DNA from: JBBRZF01 sp038236965
GTDB taxonomy: Bacteria > Acidobacteriota > Terriglobia > Terriglobales > Acidobacteriaceae
DNA length: 9,171 nucleotides
Direction of reading: 5' to 3'
Assembly: GCA_038236965.1 (NCBI GenBank)
Contig: JBBRZF010000145.1
Location: 1-9,171, forward strand
The notes beneath the pieces are model-generated. The model worked only from the letters and a program-made list of their open reading frames with translations, was not told the DNA's origin and ran no database searches. Made by a program: the position numbers and the translations under genes. How positions within the stretch are numbered: position 1 is the stretch's first letter; each line of letters begins with the position of its first letter. This document shows, piece after piece, positions 1 to 5,926 of this stretch.

Positions 1-948
1 CTGCGGGCGCTGCTGGAGTCGTCTGCCGTTTATGACCTTAACTGGCGGGGCAAACTGGTGCTGAGCGGCGATGACCGGGTTCGCTGGCTGAACGGCATGG
101 TTACTGGAAACGTGCGGGACCTGCCGCTCAATCGCGGAACCTACGCATTTGTGTTGAATCCGCAGGGACGCATACAGGGAGACCTTTATGCATTTCAGCG
201 CGGAGAATACCTGCTGGTTACAACAGACCTTGAGCAACTTCCAACGCTGACCGCAATCTTCGAACGCTACATCATCATGGACGACGTGGACGTGGGCGAC
301 GTGACCGACAAGCTTGCGTCGATCGGTCTCGCAGGGCCACTGGCGGTCGAAACACTTGCGAAAGCGGGCATGCAGGTTTCTGCGCTTCATCCGCTGGAAG
401 TTGCCGACATCACGTGGAACGATGTCGGCCTCTCCATCACACGCGGCGACAGCGAACAGAATTCGAGCTTCGAGATATGGTTCCACCCCGACAACGCGAC
501 CGTGGTCTGGGACGCGCTGGTTTCCTCCGGGGCAGTTCCCGTCGGCACAGAGGCTCTGGAATGGCGACGCATCCTGCTGGGCGTGCCACGATTTGGCGTT
601 GATATCGCCGAACGCGACTTGCCCCAGGAGACGGCGCAAGATCGCGCCCTGCACTATTCCAAAGGCTGCTATGTGGGCCAGGAGATCGTGGAGCGCATAC
701 ATTCACGCGGCAATGTTCATCGCCAACTGACGGGATTCGAACTCCCCGCACCGGTTGAACGCGGAACAAAAGTCCGCGTCGGCGACAAGGACGTAGGCGA
801 GATCACTACTTCCGCCCGCGTCCCGCTTTCAGGCGGCGAACGTACGCTCGCGCTCGGCTATCTGCGACGCGAACACGCCGCACCAGGAACTCAAGTTCAT
901 CTCGGCGAGACGACGGCCAAGGTGGCGTCGCTCCCCTTCAAGAAATGA
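1..948 (+). CDS. ygfZ: YgfZ/GcvT-like folate-binding protein, 5' end cut by window
   Basis: Tetrahydrofolate-binding protein of the YgfZ/GcvT-T superfamily. YgfZ-type members help maintain or repair Fe-S clusters in the cytoplasm. The frame is open to base 1, and the 19 codons before the first possible start (GTG at 58) still fit the family N-terminus, so the true start lies upstream of the window; 315 residues are visible. The signature is the K-G-C-Y-V-G-Q-E block at visible residues 221-228, followed by I-V-E-R and an H-S-R-G turn, with the DRVRWLNGMVTGNV segment near the N-terminus. The K-G-C-Y-x-G-Q-E motif is typical of YgfZ rather than of the glycine-cleavage T-protein. It ends at TGA, 12 bases before the next gene, so the two are probably co-transcribed. 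A paralogous folate-dependent aminomethyltransferase is the main alternative but is less likely. Confidence 0.9.
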   Translation: MRALLESSAVYDLNWRGKLVLSGDDRVRWLNGMVTGNVRDLPLNRGTYAFVLNPQGRIQGDLYAFQRGEYLLVTTDLEQLPTLTAIFERYIIMDDVDVGDVTDKLASIGLAGPLAVETLAKAGMQVSALHPLEVADITWNDVGLSITRGDSEQNSSFEIWFHPDNATVVWDALVSSGAVPVGTEALEWRRILLGVPRFGVDIAERDLPQETAQDRALHYSKGCYVGQEIVERIHSRGNVHRQLTGFELPAPVERGTKVRVGDKDVGEITTSARVPLSGGERTLALGYLRREHAAPGTQVHLGETTAKVASLPFKK

Positions 949-960
949 GAATCGCGACTT

Positions 961-1590
961 ATGTCTGAAAACAAGAAGCCTGAATTCACTGTCACCGACC
1001 GCCGCAAATTCAACTTCGAAGGCGAAGTTCGCCCCGACGCACCCGTTGAGGAGCAAGAGACTCCCGCCGTTGCGCTTCCGCCAGGGGCGGCAACGCCTGC
1101 GGAAGATGCGCCAAAAAGCAACGTCATCTCCATGCCGATGGCTGCACAGGAGGAGGGAGACGAATCCACGCCTCTGCCGCCTTCGGCCGAAGAGCAGAAC
1201 GAGCAGATCAAGTTCTACAAGGAGCGCACCGGCGAACTGGATGCGCGTCTGCAGAAGGAACTCGACACGCGTGGCGGCGGACGCAGCGTGCAGGACTTCG
1301 ATATGAATTTCGAGAAGTTCACCGCCTCCATCTACATGACGGCCCTGATGCAGCTTGGCCTGGTACACGAACAGGGCGGACAGCCTCGTGCGGACATCAT
1401 CGGTGCGCGACAGACTATCGACACGCTCGCGCTTCTCGCCGAGAAGACCAAGGGCAACCTGTCACTGCAGGAGGACAACGTTCTGCGCAACTGTCTCTAC
1501 GAACTGCGCATGGCTTACATCGACGTCACCAACGCGCTTACTCATCCGCCATCGGGACTGGTCCCCGATCCCGGCATGGGTTTGAAATAG
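961..1590 (+). CDS. DUF1844 domain protein
   Basis: Protein of 209 residues with a conserved C-terminal DUF1844 domain at about residues 115-195. The domain is recognisable from the FEKFTASIYMTALMQLGL segment, then an ARQTIDTLALLAEKTKGNL segment and a helix with N-x-L-Y-E-L-R. Its biochemical role is not known. Residues 1-110 are hydrophilic, rich in Pro, Glu and Ala, and probably disordered, apart from a charged stretch around residues 78-100 that may be helical. There is no signal peptide. Despite the hydrophobic patch at 123-134, it is probably soluble, although an amphipathic membrane association cannot be excluded. The ATG at 961 has only a weak purine-rich site upstream. It sits 12 bases after ygfZ and 15 bases before the PhnP-like gene, so it belongs to the same run of genes. 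DUF1844 proteins are common in Acidobacteriota and related delta-proteobacterial lineages, which supports the taxonomic guess. Confidence 0.9.
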   Translation: MSENKKPEFTVTDRRKFNFEGEVRPDAPVEEQETPAVALPPGAATPAEDAPKSNVISMPMAAQEEGDESTPLPPSAEEQNEQIKFYKERTGELDARLQKELDTRGGGRSVQDFDMNFEKFTASIYMTALMQLGLVHEQGGQPRADIIGARQTIDTLALLAEKTKGNLSLQEDNVLRNCLYELRMAYIDVTNALTHPPSGLVPDPGMGLK

Positions 1591-1605
1591 GAGCGACGCC
1601 GCACG

Positions 1606-2385
1606 ATGCGCGCCACTCTCACTGTTCTTGGCAGCGGCACATCCATGGGTGTGCCGACGATAGGCTGCGATTGCGCCGTCTGCCACTCCGCCGATCCGAA
1701 CGATAGCCGTACGCGGCCTTCGGTGATGGTGGAGTGGGATGGGCATCGCGTGGTCATCGACACCACTCCGGACTTCCGCGCGCAAGCTATCCGCGAACGC
1801 ATCAACCGGCTTGACGCGGTGCTCTACACGCACGGACACGCCGACCACATCCTCGGACTCGACGATTTGCGCCCGCTCAGCTTTCCGCGCGTCACCGGCG
1901 GCGGCAAGCTCCCGCTTTATGCGAACGCCAATACCGCGCGTGTGCTGCGCTCGGTCTTCAAATACATCTTCGATTCCGACTACAAGTTCGGCGGCCTCGC
2001 GCAGGTGGAGTTGAACGAGATCGACGCGCCGGTAGATATTCTCGGCGCACGATTCACGCCTGTGACCGTGATCCACGGCGAGGCGGAGATTTACGGCTAT
2101 CGCTTCGGCTCGGCCGCTTACCTTACGGACTTCAGCCAGATTCCCAATGCGTCGCTGGAGCAACTGCGCGACCTGGATATTCTTTTTCTCGATGCATTGC
2201 GACACAATCCGCATCCAACGCACTCGACAGTCGCCGCCTCGCTGAAGATCGTTGAGGAACTGCGGCCGAGCCGCACCTTCTTCACGCACATCGCGCACGA
2301 CCTGGGGCACGCCATCACGAACGCGACACTCCCCGCACACGTTCGTCTCGCCTACGACGGATTGCGCCTGGAGTTCGAGCTGTGA
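1606..2385 (+). CDS. PhnP-like MBL-fold metal-dependent hydrolase
   Basis: Metallo-beta-lactamase-fold hydrolase of 259 residues, similar in length and layout to E. coli PhnP, a phosphodiesterase acting on cyclic phosphates. The dinuclear metal site is complete: H-x-H-x-D-H at residues 76-81 (THGHADH), His157, Asp175 and His228. The PhnP-type structural zinc site also appears present: Cys21, Cys23 and Cys26 (C-D-C-A-V-C) plus His231, three residues after the last metal ligand. GSGTSMGVP at 9-17 is the usual first strand and loop. The ATG at 1606 has an AGGAG at 1589-1593 that overlaps the stop codon of the preceding gene, at a rather long spacing of 12. The gene overlaps ribF by 4 bases (GTGA). 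No C-P lyase genes are visible, so the substrate is probably not the PhnP one; a general cyclic-phosphate or nucleotide phosphodiesterase is an inference. Confidence 0.88.
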   Translation: MRATLTVLGSGTSMGVPTIGCDCAVCHSADPNDSRTRPSVMVEWDGHRVVIDTTPDFRAQAIRERINRLDAVLYTHGHADHILGLDDLRPLSFPRVTGGGKLPLYANANTARVLRSVFKYIFDSDYKFGGLAQVELNEIDAPVDILGARFTPVTVIHGEAEIYGYRFGSAAYLTDFSQIPNASLEQLRDLDILFLDALRHNPHPTHSTVAASLKIVEELRPSRTFFTHIAHDLGHAITNATLPAHVRLAYDGLRLEFEL

Positions 2386-3353
2386 GCATGCAAGTCTTTC
2401 GCAAACTAGAAGACTTGCCCGCGGACTTTGGGTCTACCGTCCTCTCGGTGGGAAACTTCGATGGCGTGCATCGCGCGCACCAGCACGTGCTCGGGCGCAT
2501 GGTGGAACGCGCACGGCAAATCGGAGCCAAGGCCGTGGTGCTCACTTTTGATCCGCACCCGATACGCATTTTGCGCCCACGTGAAGCGCCGCCGCTCATC
2601 ACCCCAATCGACGTGAAGATGCGCCTGCTGGCCGCGACTGGGATTGACGCCGCGCTGGTGCTTCCGTTCTCGCGCGACTTGTCGATCATGCCGCCCTTCG
2701 AGTTCGCGGAGGAAGTTCTTTCCTCGCGGTTGAGGGCGGTCGAGGTTCACGAAGGCTTCAACTTCCGCTTCGGACATCGCGCCGAAGGCGACGTGGAACA
2801 ACTTCGCGCGGCGGGTAAGCGACTGGGCTTCGACGTACACATCTACGAGGCAATGCGTTTACGCGGGCATGTTGTCTCGAGTTCGCAGATACGCAAGCTC
2901 ATCCAGGCCGGACAAATGGATCGTCCTCGGCACCTGCTGGGACGTCCGTTTAGCATCCTCTCCACTCCTGCGCACGGACGCGGATACGGCACGCGTTACA
3001 CCGTTCCCACCATCAACCTCGACCGCTACGACGAGCTGCTTCCCGCGAACGGGGTTTACATCACGCGCATCATTGTTTCCGGAAAGACGTTCGATGCGGT
3101 CACCAACGTAGGCGTGCGGCCTACTTTCGGCGATGATGGATTCGCCGTGGAAACACATATCCTCAACTTCCACCCTATCGACCTGACGGCGCAGACGGCG
3201 GTGGAGTTGGTGTTCCTCAATCGGTTGCGCGATGAGATCAAGTTCCCCAGCCCCGACGCGCTCAAAGAACAGATTGGCCGCGACGTGAAATACGCACAGC
3301 GCTTCTTCCGTATGCTGAAGCATATGGAATCACTCTCGCCGCGTAAGAGCTGA
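2382..3353 (+). CDS. ribF: Bifunctional riboflavin kinase / FMN adenylyltransferase (FAD synthetase)
   Basis: Makes FMN from riboflavin and ATP, then FAD from FMN and ATP, in the cytoplasm. At 323 residues it has the usual length. The N-terminal nucleotidyltransferase domain shows GNFDGVH at 24-30, TFDPHP at 55-60, the NFRFG-x3-E-G-D block at 127-137 and the SSSQIR motif at 166-171. The C-terminal flavokinase domain shows GRGYG at 199-203, the metal-binding P-T-x-N at 209-212, NVGVRPTFG at 242-250 and VETHILNF at 256-263, in which Glu257 is the expected catalytic base. The GTG start at 2382 overlaps the preceding stop codon as GTGA, which suggests translational coupling; an ATG two codons on (2388) is an alternative start. 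The kinase glycine-rich loop reads GTRYTVPTIN instead of the usual LGFPTAN pattern, a mild divergence. Confidence 0.96.
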   Translation: MSMQVFRKLEDLPADFGSTVLSVGNFDGVHRAHQHVLGRMVERARQIGAKAVVLTFDPHPIRILRPREAPPLITPIDVKMRLLAATGIDAALVLPFSRDLSIMPPFEFAEEVLSSRLRAVEVHEGFNFRFGHRAEGDVEQLRAAGKRLGFDVHIYEAMRLRGHVVSSSQIRKLIQAGQMDRPRHLLGRPFSILSTPAHGRGYGTRYTVPTINLDRYDELLPANGVYITRIIVSGKTFDAVTNVGVRPTFGDDGFAVETHILNFHPIDLTAQTAVELVFLNRLRDEIKFPSPDALKEQIGRDVKYAQRFFRMLKHMESLSPRKS

Positions 3354-3383
3354 CGACCGACGACGTCATTGGAGATACAGACC

Positions 3384-3776
3384 TTGCAAAAGTTACGCCC
3401 ATTCCTGATGTTCCAGGGAAAAGCCGAAGAGGCGATGAACTTTTATGTCTCGCTCTTCACTGGAGGCGAAGTGAACAACATTGTGCGTTACGGTCCGCAG
3501 GGGCCGGGCGCAGAGGGCTCGGTAGTCGTAGCGACCTTCACCATCGCCGGACAGTCGGTGATGTGTACGGACAGTCCTATACAACACGACTTCACGTTCA
3601 CTCCCGCGTTCTCGCTGTTCGTGGACTGCGAGTCGGAAGATGAGATTCGGCGCGTCGGCGTCGCACTCGCGGAGGGCGGCGCCGTTCTGATGCCGCTTGA
3701 TTGCTACGGCTTCAGCCGCATGTTCGGATGGGTGAACGACCGCTTCGGAGTCTCCTGGCAAATCAATCTGCCTTAG
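3384..3776 (+). CDS. VOC-family PhnB-like protein
   Basis: Small vicinal-oxygen-chelate-fold protein of 130 residues, of the group often labelled PhnB or 3-demethylubiquinone-9 3-methyltransferase-like. Most members have no proven activity. Recognisable blocks are QKLRPFLMFQGKAEEAMNFY at the N-terminus, the TFTPAFSLFVDCE strand at 71-83 and the C-terminal FGWVNDRFGVSWQI at 114-127. I chose the TTG at 3384 because a GGAGA at 3371-3375 precedes it by 8 bases and relatives typically begin M-Q-K; the longer TTG at 3369 would place this ribosome site inside the gene. It lies 30 bases downstream of ribF and may be co-transcribed. Function is uncertain; it may act as a small-molecule-binding or antibiotic/glyoxalase-like protein. 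Confidence 0.85.
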   Translation: MQKLRPFLMFQGKAEEAMNFYVSLFTGGEVNNIVRYGPQGPGAEGSVVVATFTIAGQSVMCTDSPIQHDFTFTPAFSLFVDCESEDEIRRVGVALAEGGAVLMPLDCYGFSRMFGWVNDRFGVSWQINLP

Positions 3777-3797
3777 AGATACTTCTTCGAATAAGGT

Positions 3798-3808
3798 GTT
3801 CTAAGAAC
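3798..3808. repeat. Short palindrome upstream of cytochrome c gene
   Basis: GTTCTAAGAAC is a perfect 5-bp inverted repeat around a single central base. It ends 19 bases before the cytochrome c start codon, in the only gap of this block (51 bases) large enough for a promoter. It could be half of a regulator site, but it is short enough to occur by chance. Confidence 0.25.
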
Positions 3809-3827
3809 GAGTTGAGGTAAGACTGAA

Positions 3828-4142
3828 ATGATGAGCGTACCGAGCATTGCCGCCGCAGCACTTTTGTTTGCCAGCATGGCCACCGCCTTCGCAGCTAACG
3901 ATCCCAAGGTCGTTTTCAGCGAGAAGTGCGCTCTCTGCCACGGCAAAGACGGCAGAGCACAAACCGAGATCGGCAAGAAAGTCGGCGCAAAAGACCTAAC
4001 GGCAAAAGAAGCGCAGTCGCTCACCGACACGCAGATACAGACGCAGGTCGCCAAGGGCAAAGGACGAATGCCCGGCTACGAAGGCATCTTGACCAGCAAG
4101 GAAATTGCCGAGATGACGAAGTTCCTTCGAACACTGAAGTAG
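3828..4142 (+). CDS. Secreted class I cytochrome c
   Basis: Small periplasmic electron-transfer haemoprotein of 104 residues. Residues 1-22 look like a signal peptide with a short hydrophobic core and a probable cleavage after A-F-A, although the basic n-region is weak. The haem-binding C-A-L-C-H is at 34-38, and the likely distal ligand is Met81 in the R-M-P-G-Y motif. Mature length of about 80 residues and this arrangement fit a c6/c555-like mono-haem cytochrome. The ATG at 3828 has a GAGG at 3814-3817, 10 bases upstream; the adjacent ATG at 3831 is less well spaced. No oxidase or dehydrogenase partner is visible in the window, so its redox partners are unknown. It is the last gene of the plus-strand block and converges with the transporter gene 9 bases further on. 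Confidence 0.93.
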   Translation: MMSVPSIAAAALLFASMATAFAANDPKVVFSEKCALCHGKDGRAQTEIGKKVGAKDLTAKEAQSLTDTQIQTQVAKGKGRMPGYEGILTSKEIAEMTKFLRTLK

Positions 4143-4143
4143 C

Positions 4144-4159
4144 TCGACTTTCTAGTCGA
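4144..4159. terminator. Possible short hairpin between convergent genes
   Basis: TCGACT and AGTCGA form a perfect 6-bp stem around the loop TTCT, between the cytochrome c stop codon and the end of the transporter gene. It lies in the 9-base convergent gap and extends into the transporter's last codons. No T-run follows on either strand, so it is a weak candidate bidirectional terminator at best. Confidence 0.25.
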
Positions 4160-5195
4160 TCGGTTCCACCAGGTTCACTTCGCCACGCTCGCGTTCGGGC
4201 AATTGCACCAGCACGGTCGCCAATAGCACGACTCCGATTCCCACCACTTGCAATGGCCCTACCGTTTCGCCCAGAGCGACGGCGGCGATCACGATGGCGA
4301 ACGCCGGTTCAAGGCAACTGGTTACGATGGCTCGCGTCGGGTCGAGGCATTCCAGCCCCGTGAAGTAAAGCGAAAACGGGATGAGCACGGAACACATTGC
4401 GAAGAGCAACAGGAATTCCCACTGAGCGCGCGAGTAGTGGGCGGCGACTATCTTTGCCGGGGAGTTCACCAGTATCCATCCGATCGCAGCACCCATCAGC
4501 GCGTAGAGCAGGACGCGCCAGCGATCGATGCGCTGGATGACTCCGCGCGCATAGATGTTATAGAACGCGAACGAAACGGCCGCGACGAGCGCAGCCATCA
4601 CGCCGATGCTGTCGAACTTGAGCGACTCGCGCCCGATCCAGAGCCAAGGGAAATGTCCGAGCCAGCTCACGACTCCGATGGCAAAGACGCTTCCCGTGAT
4701 CGCCAGCACAACGCCTGCGACGCGCGGCACAGTCGCTTGCTGTACACCGCGCAGCAGCAACCAGGTCAAGACCATCGCCGGCGCCGTGTATTGCAGGATG
4801 ATCGCCGTAGCTACCGATGTCCGTTGGATAGCCAGGTAGTAGAAGTAATTGGATGCGGCCACGCCCAGCACTCCTAGCGCGACGCAGCGCAGGATATCGG
4901 TCCACGAGGTGCGAAGTCCGCGAGTGCCACGTTTTGACAGCAAGATGGGAAGCAATACAAGGAAGGAAAAAGTCGTTCGGCTCTGCGCCAGGATAAGGGG
5001 ATCGATGGGCTGCAACGCCTCGCCCGCGAGGTGATAGCGTCCGGTGAATACCGCGCGTCCCAATACCGCCGACGCGCCCCAACAAAGCGTTGCGGCCGCA
5101 ATGAAGAGGTATCCTCGGAACGGATGTCCCGTCACTCGCACCGCCTGCGCAGGTAGCTCACTCTCGGAGTTTTGCTTCGATAAGTTCTGGGTCAA
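4152..5195 (-). CDS. EamA-family (DMT) transporter
   Basis: Inner-membrane permease of the drug/metabolite transporter superfamily, up to 347 residues, with about ten predicted membrane segments arranged as two EamA repeats. The first runs from about residue 28 to 173 (GYLFIAAATLCWGASAV, then LQYTAPAMV) and the second from about 198 to 333 (AALVAAVSFAFYNIYARG, then TSCLEPAFAIVIAAVALGE). A hydrophilic loop lies at 52-65. The substrate cannot be read from the sequence; relatives export amino acids or other metabolites. The start is uncertain. TTG at 5195 gives the longest frame but overlaps the glutaredoxin gene by 38 bases, with only a GAGG at a 12-base spacing. GTG codons at 5141 and 5135 would avoid the overlap and remove only a hydrophilic tail. 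Probably co-transcribed with the glutaredoxin gene. Confidence 0.9.
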   Translation of the reverse strand: MTQNLSKQNSESELPAQAVRVTGHPFRGYLFIAAATLCWGASAVLGRAVFTGRYHLAGEALQPIDPLILAQSRTTFSFLVLLPILLSKRGTRGLRTSWTDILRCVALGVLGVAASNYFYYLAIQRTSVATAIILQYTAPAMVLTWLLLRGVQQATVPRVAGVVLAITGSVFAIGVVSWLGHFPWLWIGRESLKFDSIGVMAALVAAVSFAFYNIYARGVIQRIDRWRVLLYALMGAAIGWILVNSPAKIVAAHYSRAQWEFLLLFAMCSVLIPFSLYFTGLECLDPTRAIVTSCLEPAFAIVIAAVALGETVGPLQVVGIGVVLLATVLVQLPERERGEVNLVEPID

Positions 5196-5400
5196 ACCCT
5201 ATCAGTACCTCGCCTGCAATCACCAGCGTGGGCGTAGTCCGGCTATTGTAGGTCCTGACCAGTTCGAAAACTGCTTTCTGGTCGGCACTCACATCCCGCT
5301 CTTCAAACTCGATTCCTCGTAACTCGAGGAACGTCTTTGCGACGAAGCAGGGCGGTCAGCCAGGCTGGGTGAACAGTATTACTTTCTTAGGTTCCGTCAT
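5158..5400 (-). CDS. Selenocysteine-containing glutaredoxin/NrdH-like protein (UPPC active site)
   Basis: Thioredoxin-fold disulfide reductant, cytoplasmic, 80 residues if the in-frame TGA at 5356-5358 is read as selenocysteine. The frame starts at ATG 5400 with a GGAG 4 bases upstream and begins MTEPKKVILFTQPG, followed by Sec15-Pro-Pro-Cys18, a helix (FVAKTFLELRG), the strand IEFEERDV, the cis-proline strand T-T-P-T-L-V at 55-60, and GFDPELI near the end, as in NrdH/Grx proteins. The only interruption is at the first active-site cysteine, exactly where selenoprotein redoxins carry Sec. A SECIS-like hairpin follows it. The gene itself ends at a TGA, as do ygfZ, the PhnP-like gene and ribF, so a general recoding of TGA is unlikely. 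It lies 89 bases downstream of osmC and overlaps or abuts the EamA gene. The alternatives are a pseudogene with a single nonsense mutation or a sequencing error. Confidence 0.85.
5312..5332 (-). promoter_or_regulatory. Candidate bacterial SECIS hairpin
   Basis: On the minus-strand transcript, UUCCUCG pairs perfectly with CGAGGAA around the loop AGUUA, and a G-U pair at the base extends the stem to 8 bp. The stem starts within the codons after the internal UGA; 31 bases separate that UGA from the loop. The second loop base is G. These features match what is generally required of bacterial SECIS elements, which lie just downstream of the Sec UGA inside the coding region and recruit SelB. No bulged U like that of the E. 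coli fdhF element is seen. A smaller 4-bp hairpin (CGUC/GACG, loop GCAAA) at 5333-5346 is directly adjacent and could stack on it or be an alternative. Confidence 0.6.
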
Positions 5401-5489
5401 GTTACTCCAAAGGGTTCAGCGATGGAGTATGGACGAGAAACACGGGCGTTGCGATGCAGAATAAAGCTAAGTATTTGGCCTTTCGAATC

Positions 5490-5903
5490 TTACGAAGAGA
5501 CTGCATCCGGCAACTCGATCTCGTAAGTGATCTTCACGGAGGCCCTCAACATCTGCGCCACCGAGCAATACTTCTCCTCTGACAACTGCACGGCGTGCTC
5601 CACCGAGCGGCGCGCTACCTTGCCGCCAACCCGATAGATGAGTTTGATGGAAGTGAAGACTGCAGGTATCTCCGCCGAGCGTTCAGCCTCGGCACGTACC
5701 TGCACGCTAGTAAAGGGCTCGCGCTTCTTCGTTAGAACGGCGACCACGTCGGTCGCCGTGCAGGTGCAGAGGCCGATGAGCACCAGTTCCATCGGACCGT
5801 TAGCGCTTTTCTCCAGCCCGGCATCGACCACGATGGCGTGCCCGCTGGTCGCCGAGGCGAGGAAGCGTTCGTTGTCTGTCCACTGCGCACTTGCTGACAT
5901 CAT
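5490..5903 (-). CDS. OsmC-family peroxiredoxin-like protein
   Basis: Cytoplasmic OsmC/Ohr-fold protein of 137 residues; family members reduce organic hydroperoxides with paired thiols. The two conserved cysteines are present: Cys48 in the C-T-A-T-D-V-V helix motif and Cys113 in the E-K-Y-C-S-V motif. The overall pattern (start, GPMELVLIGLCTCTATDVV, EKYCSVAQML) is closest to the YhfA-like OsmC group rather than Ohr. An extra cysteine, Cys46, sits two residues before the catalytic one. The ATG at 5903 has a GAGG 7 bases upstream; a second ATG follows at once. It begins 23 bases after the lytic transglycosylase gene ends, suggesting co-transcription, and is followed after 89 bases by the selenocysteine-type glutaredoxin, a plausible reductant. 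Confidence 0.92.
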   Translation of the reverse strand: MMSASAQWTDNERFLASATSGHAIVVDAGLEKSANGPMELVLIGLCTCTATDVVAVLTKKREPFTSVQVRAEAERSAEIPAVFTSIKLIYRVGGKVARRSVEHAVQLSEEKYCSVAQMLRASVKITYEIELPDAVSS

Positions 5904-5926
5904 GCTGAAACCTCGTACGATTCGTT

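Noticed and set aside
1462..2340. Long minus-strand open frame (292 codons) opposite the PhnP-like gene
   Set aside because: The plus strand has a clear family match with all metal ligands; the antisense product is rich in Arg, Val and Ala with no recognisable motif, as expected of a shadow frame in GC-rich DNA.
3351..3383. RibF and VOC frames are in phase across the TGA at 3351-3353, suggesting a second readthrough or Sec site
   Set aside because: RibF already has full family length, the 30-base spacer encodes nothing conserved and contains a ribosome site for the VOC gene; being in phase has a one in three chance.
5158..5400. Internal TGA explained by genome-wide reassignment of TGA to Trp or Gly
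   Set aside because: TGA ends ygfZ, the PhnP-like gene, ribF and the glutaredoxin itself at sensible family lengths, and none of the other genes carries an internal TGA.
5401..5489. Promoter or terminator between osmC and the glutaredoxin gene
   Set aside because: Only weak -10-like matches and a 4-bp stem (TTCG/CGAA) near the osmC stop were found; neither has a good partner element or T-run.
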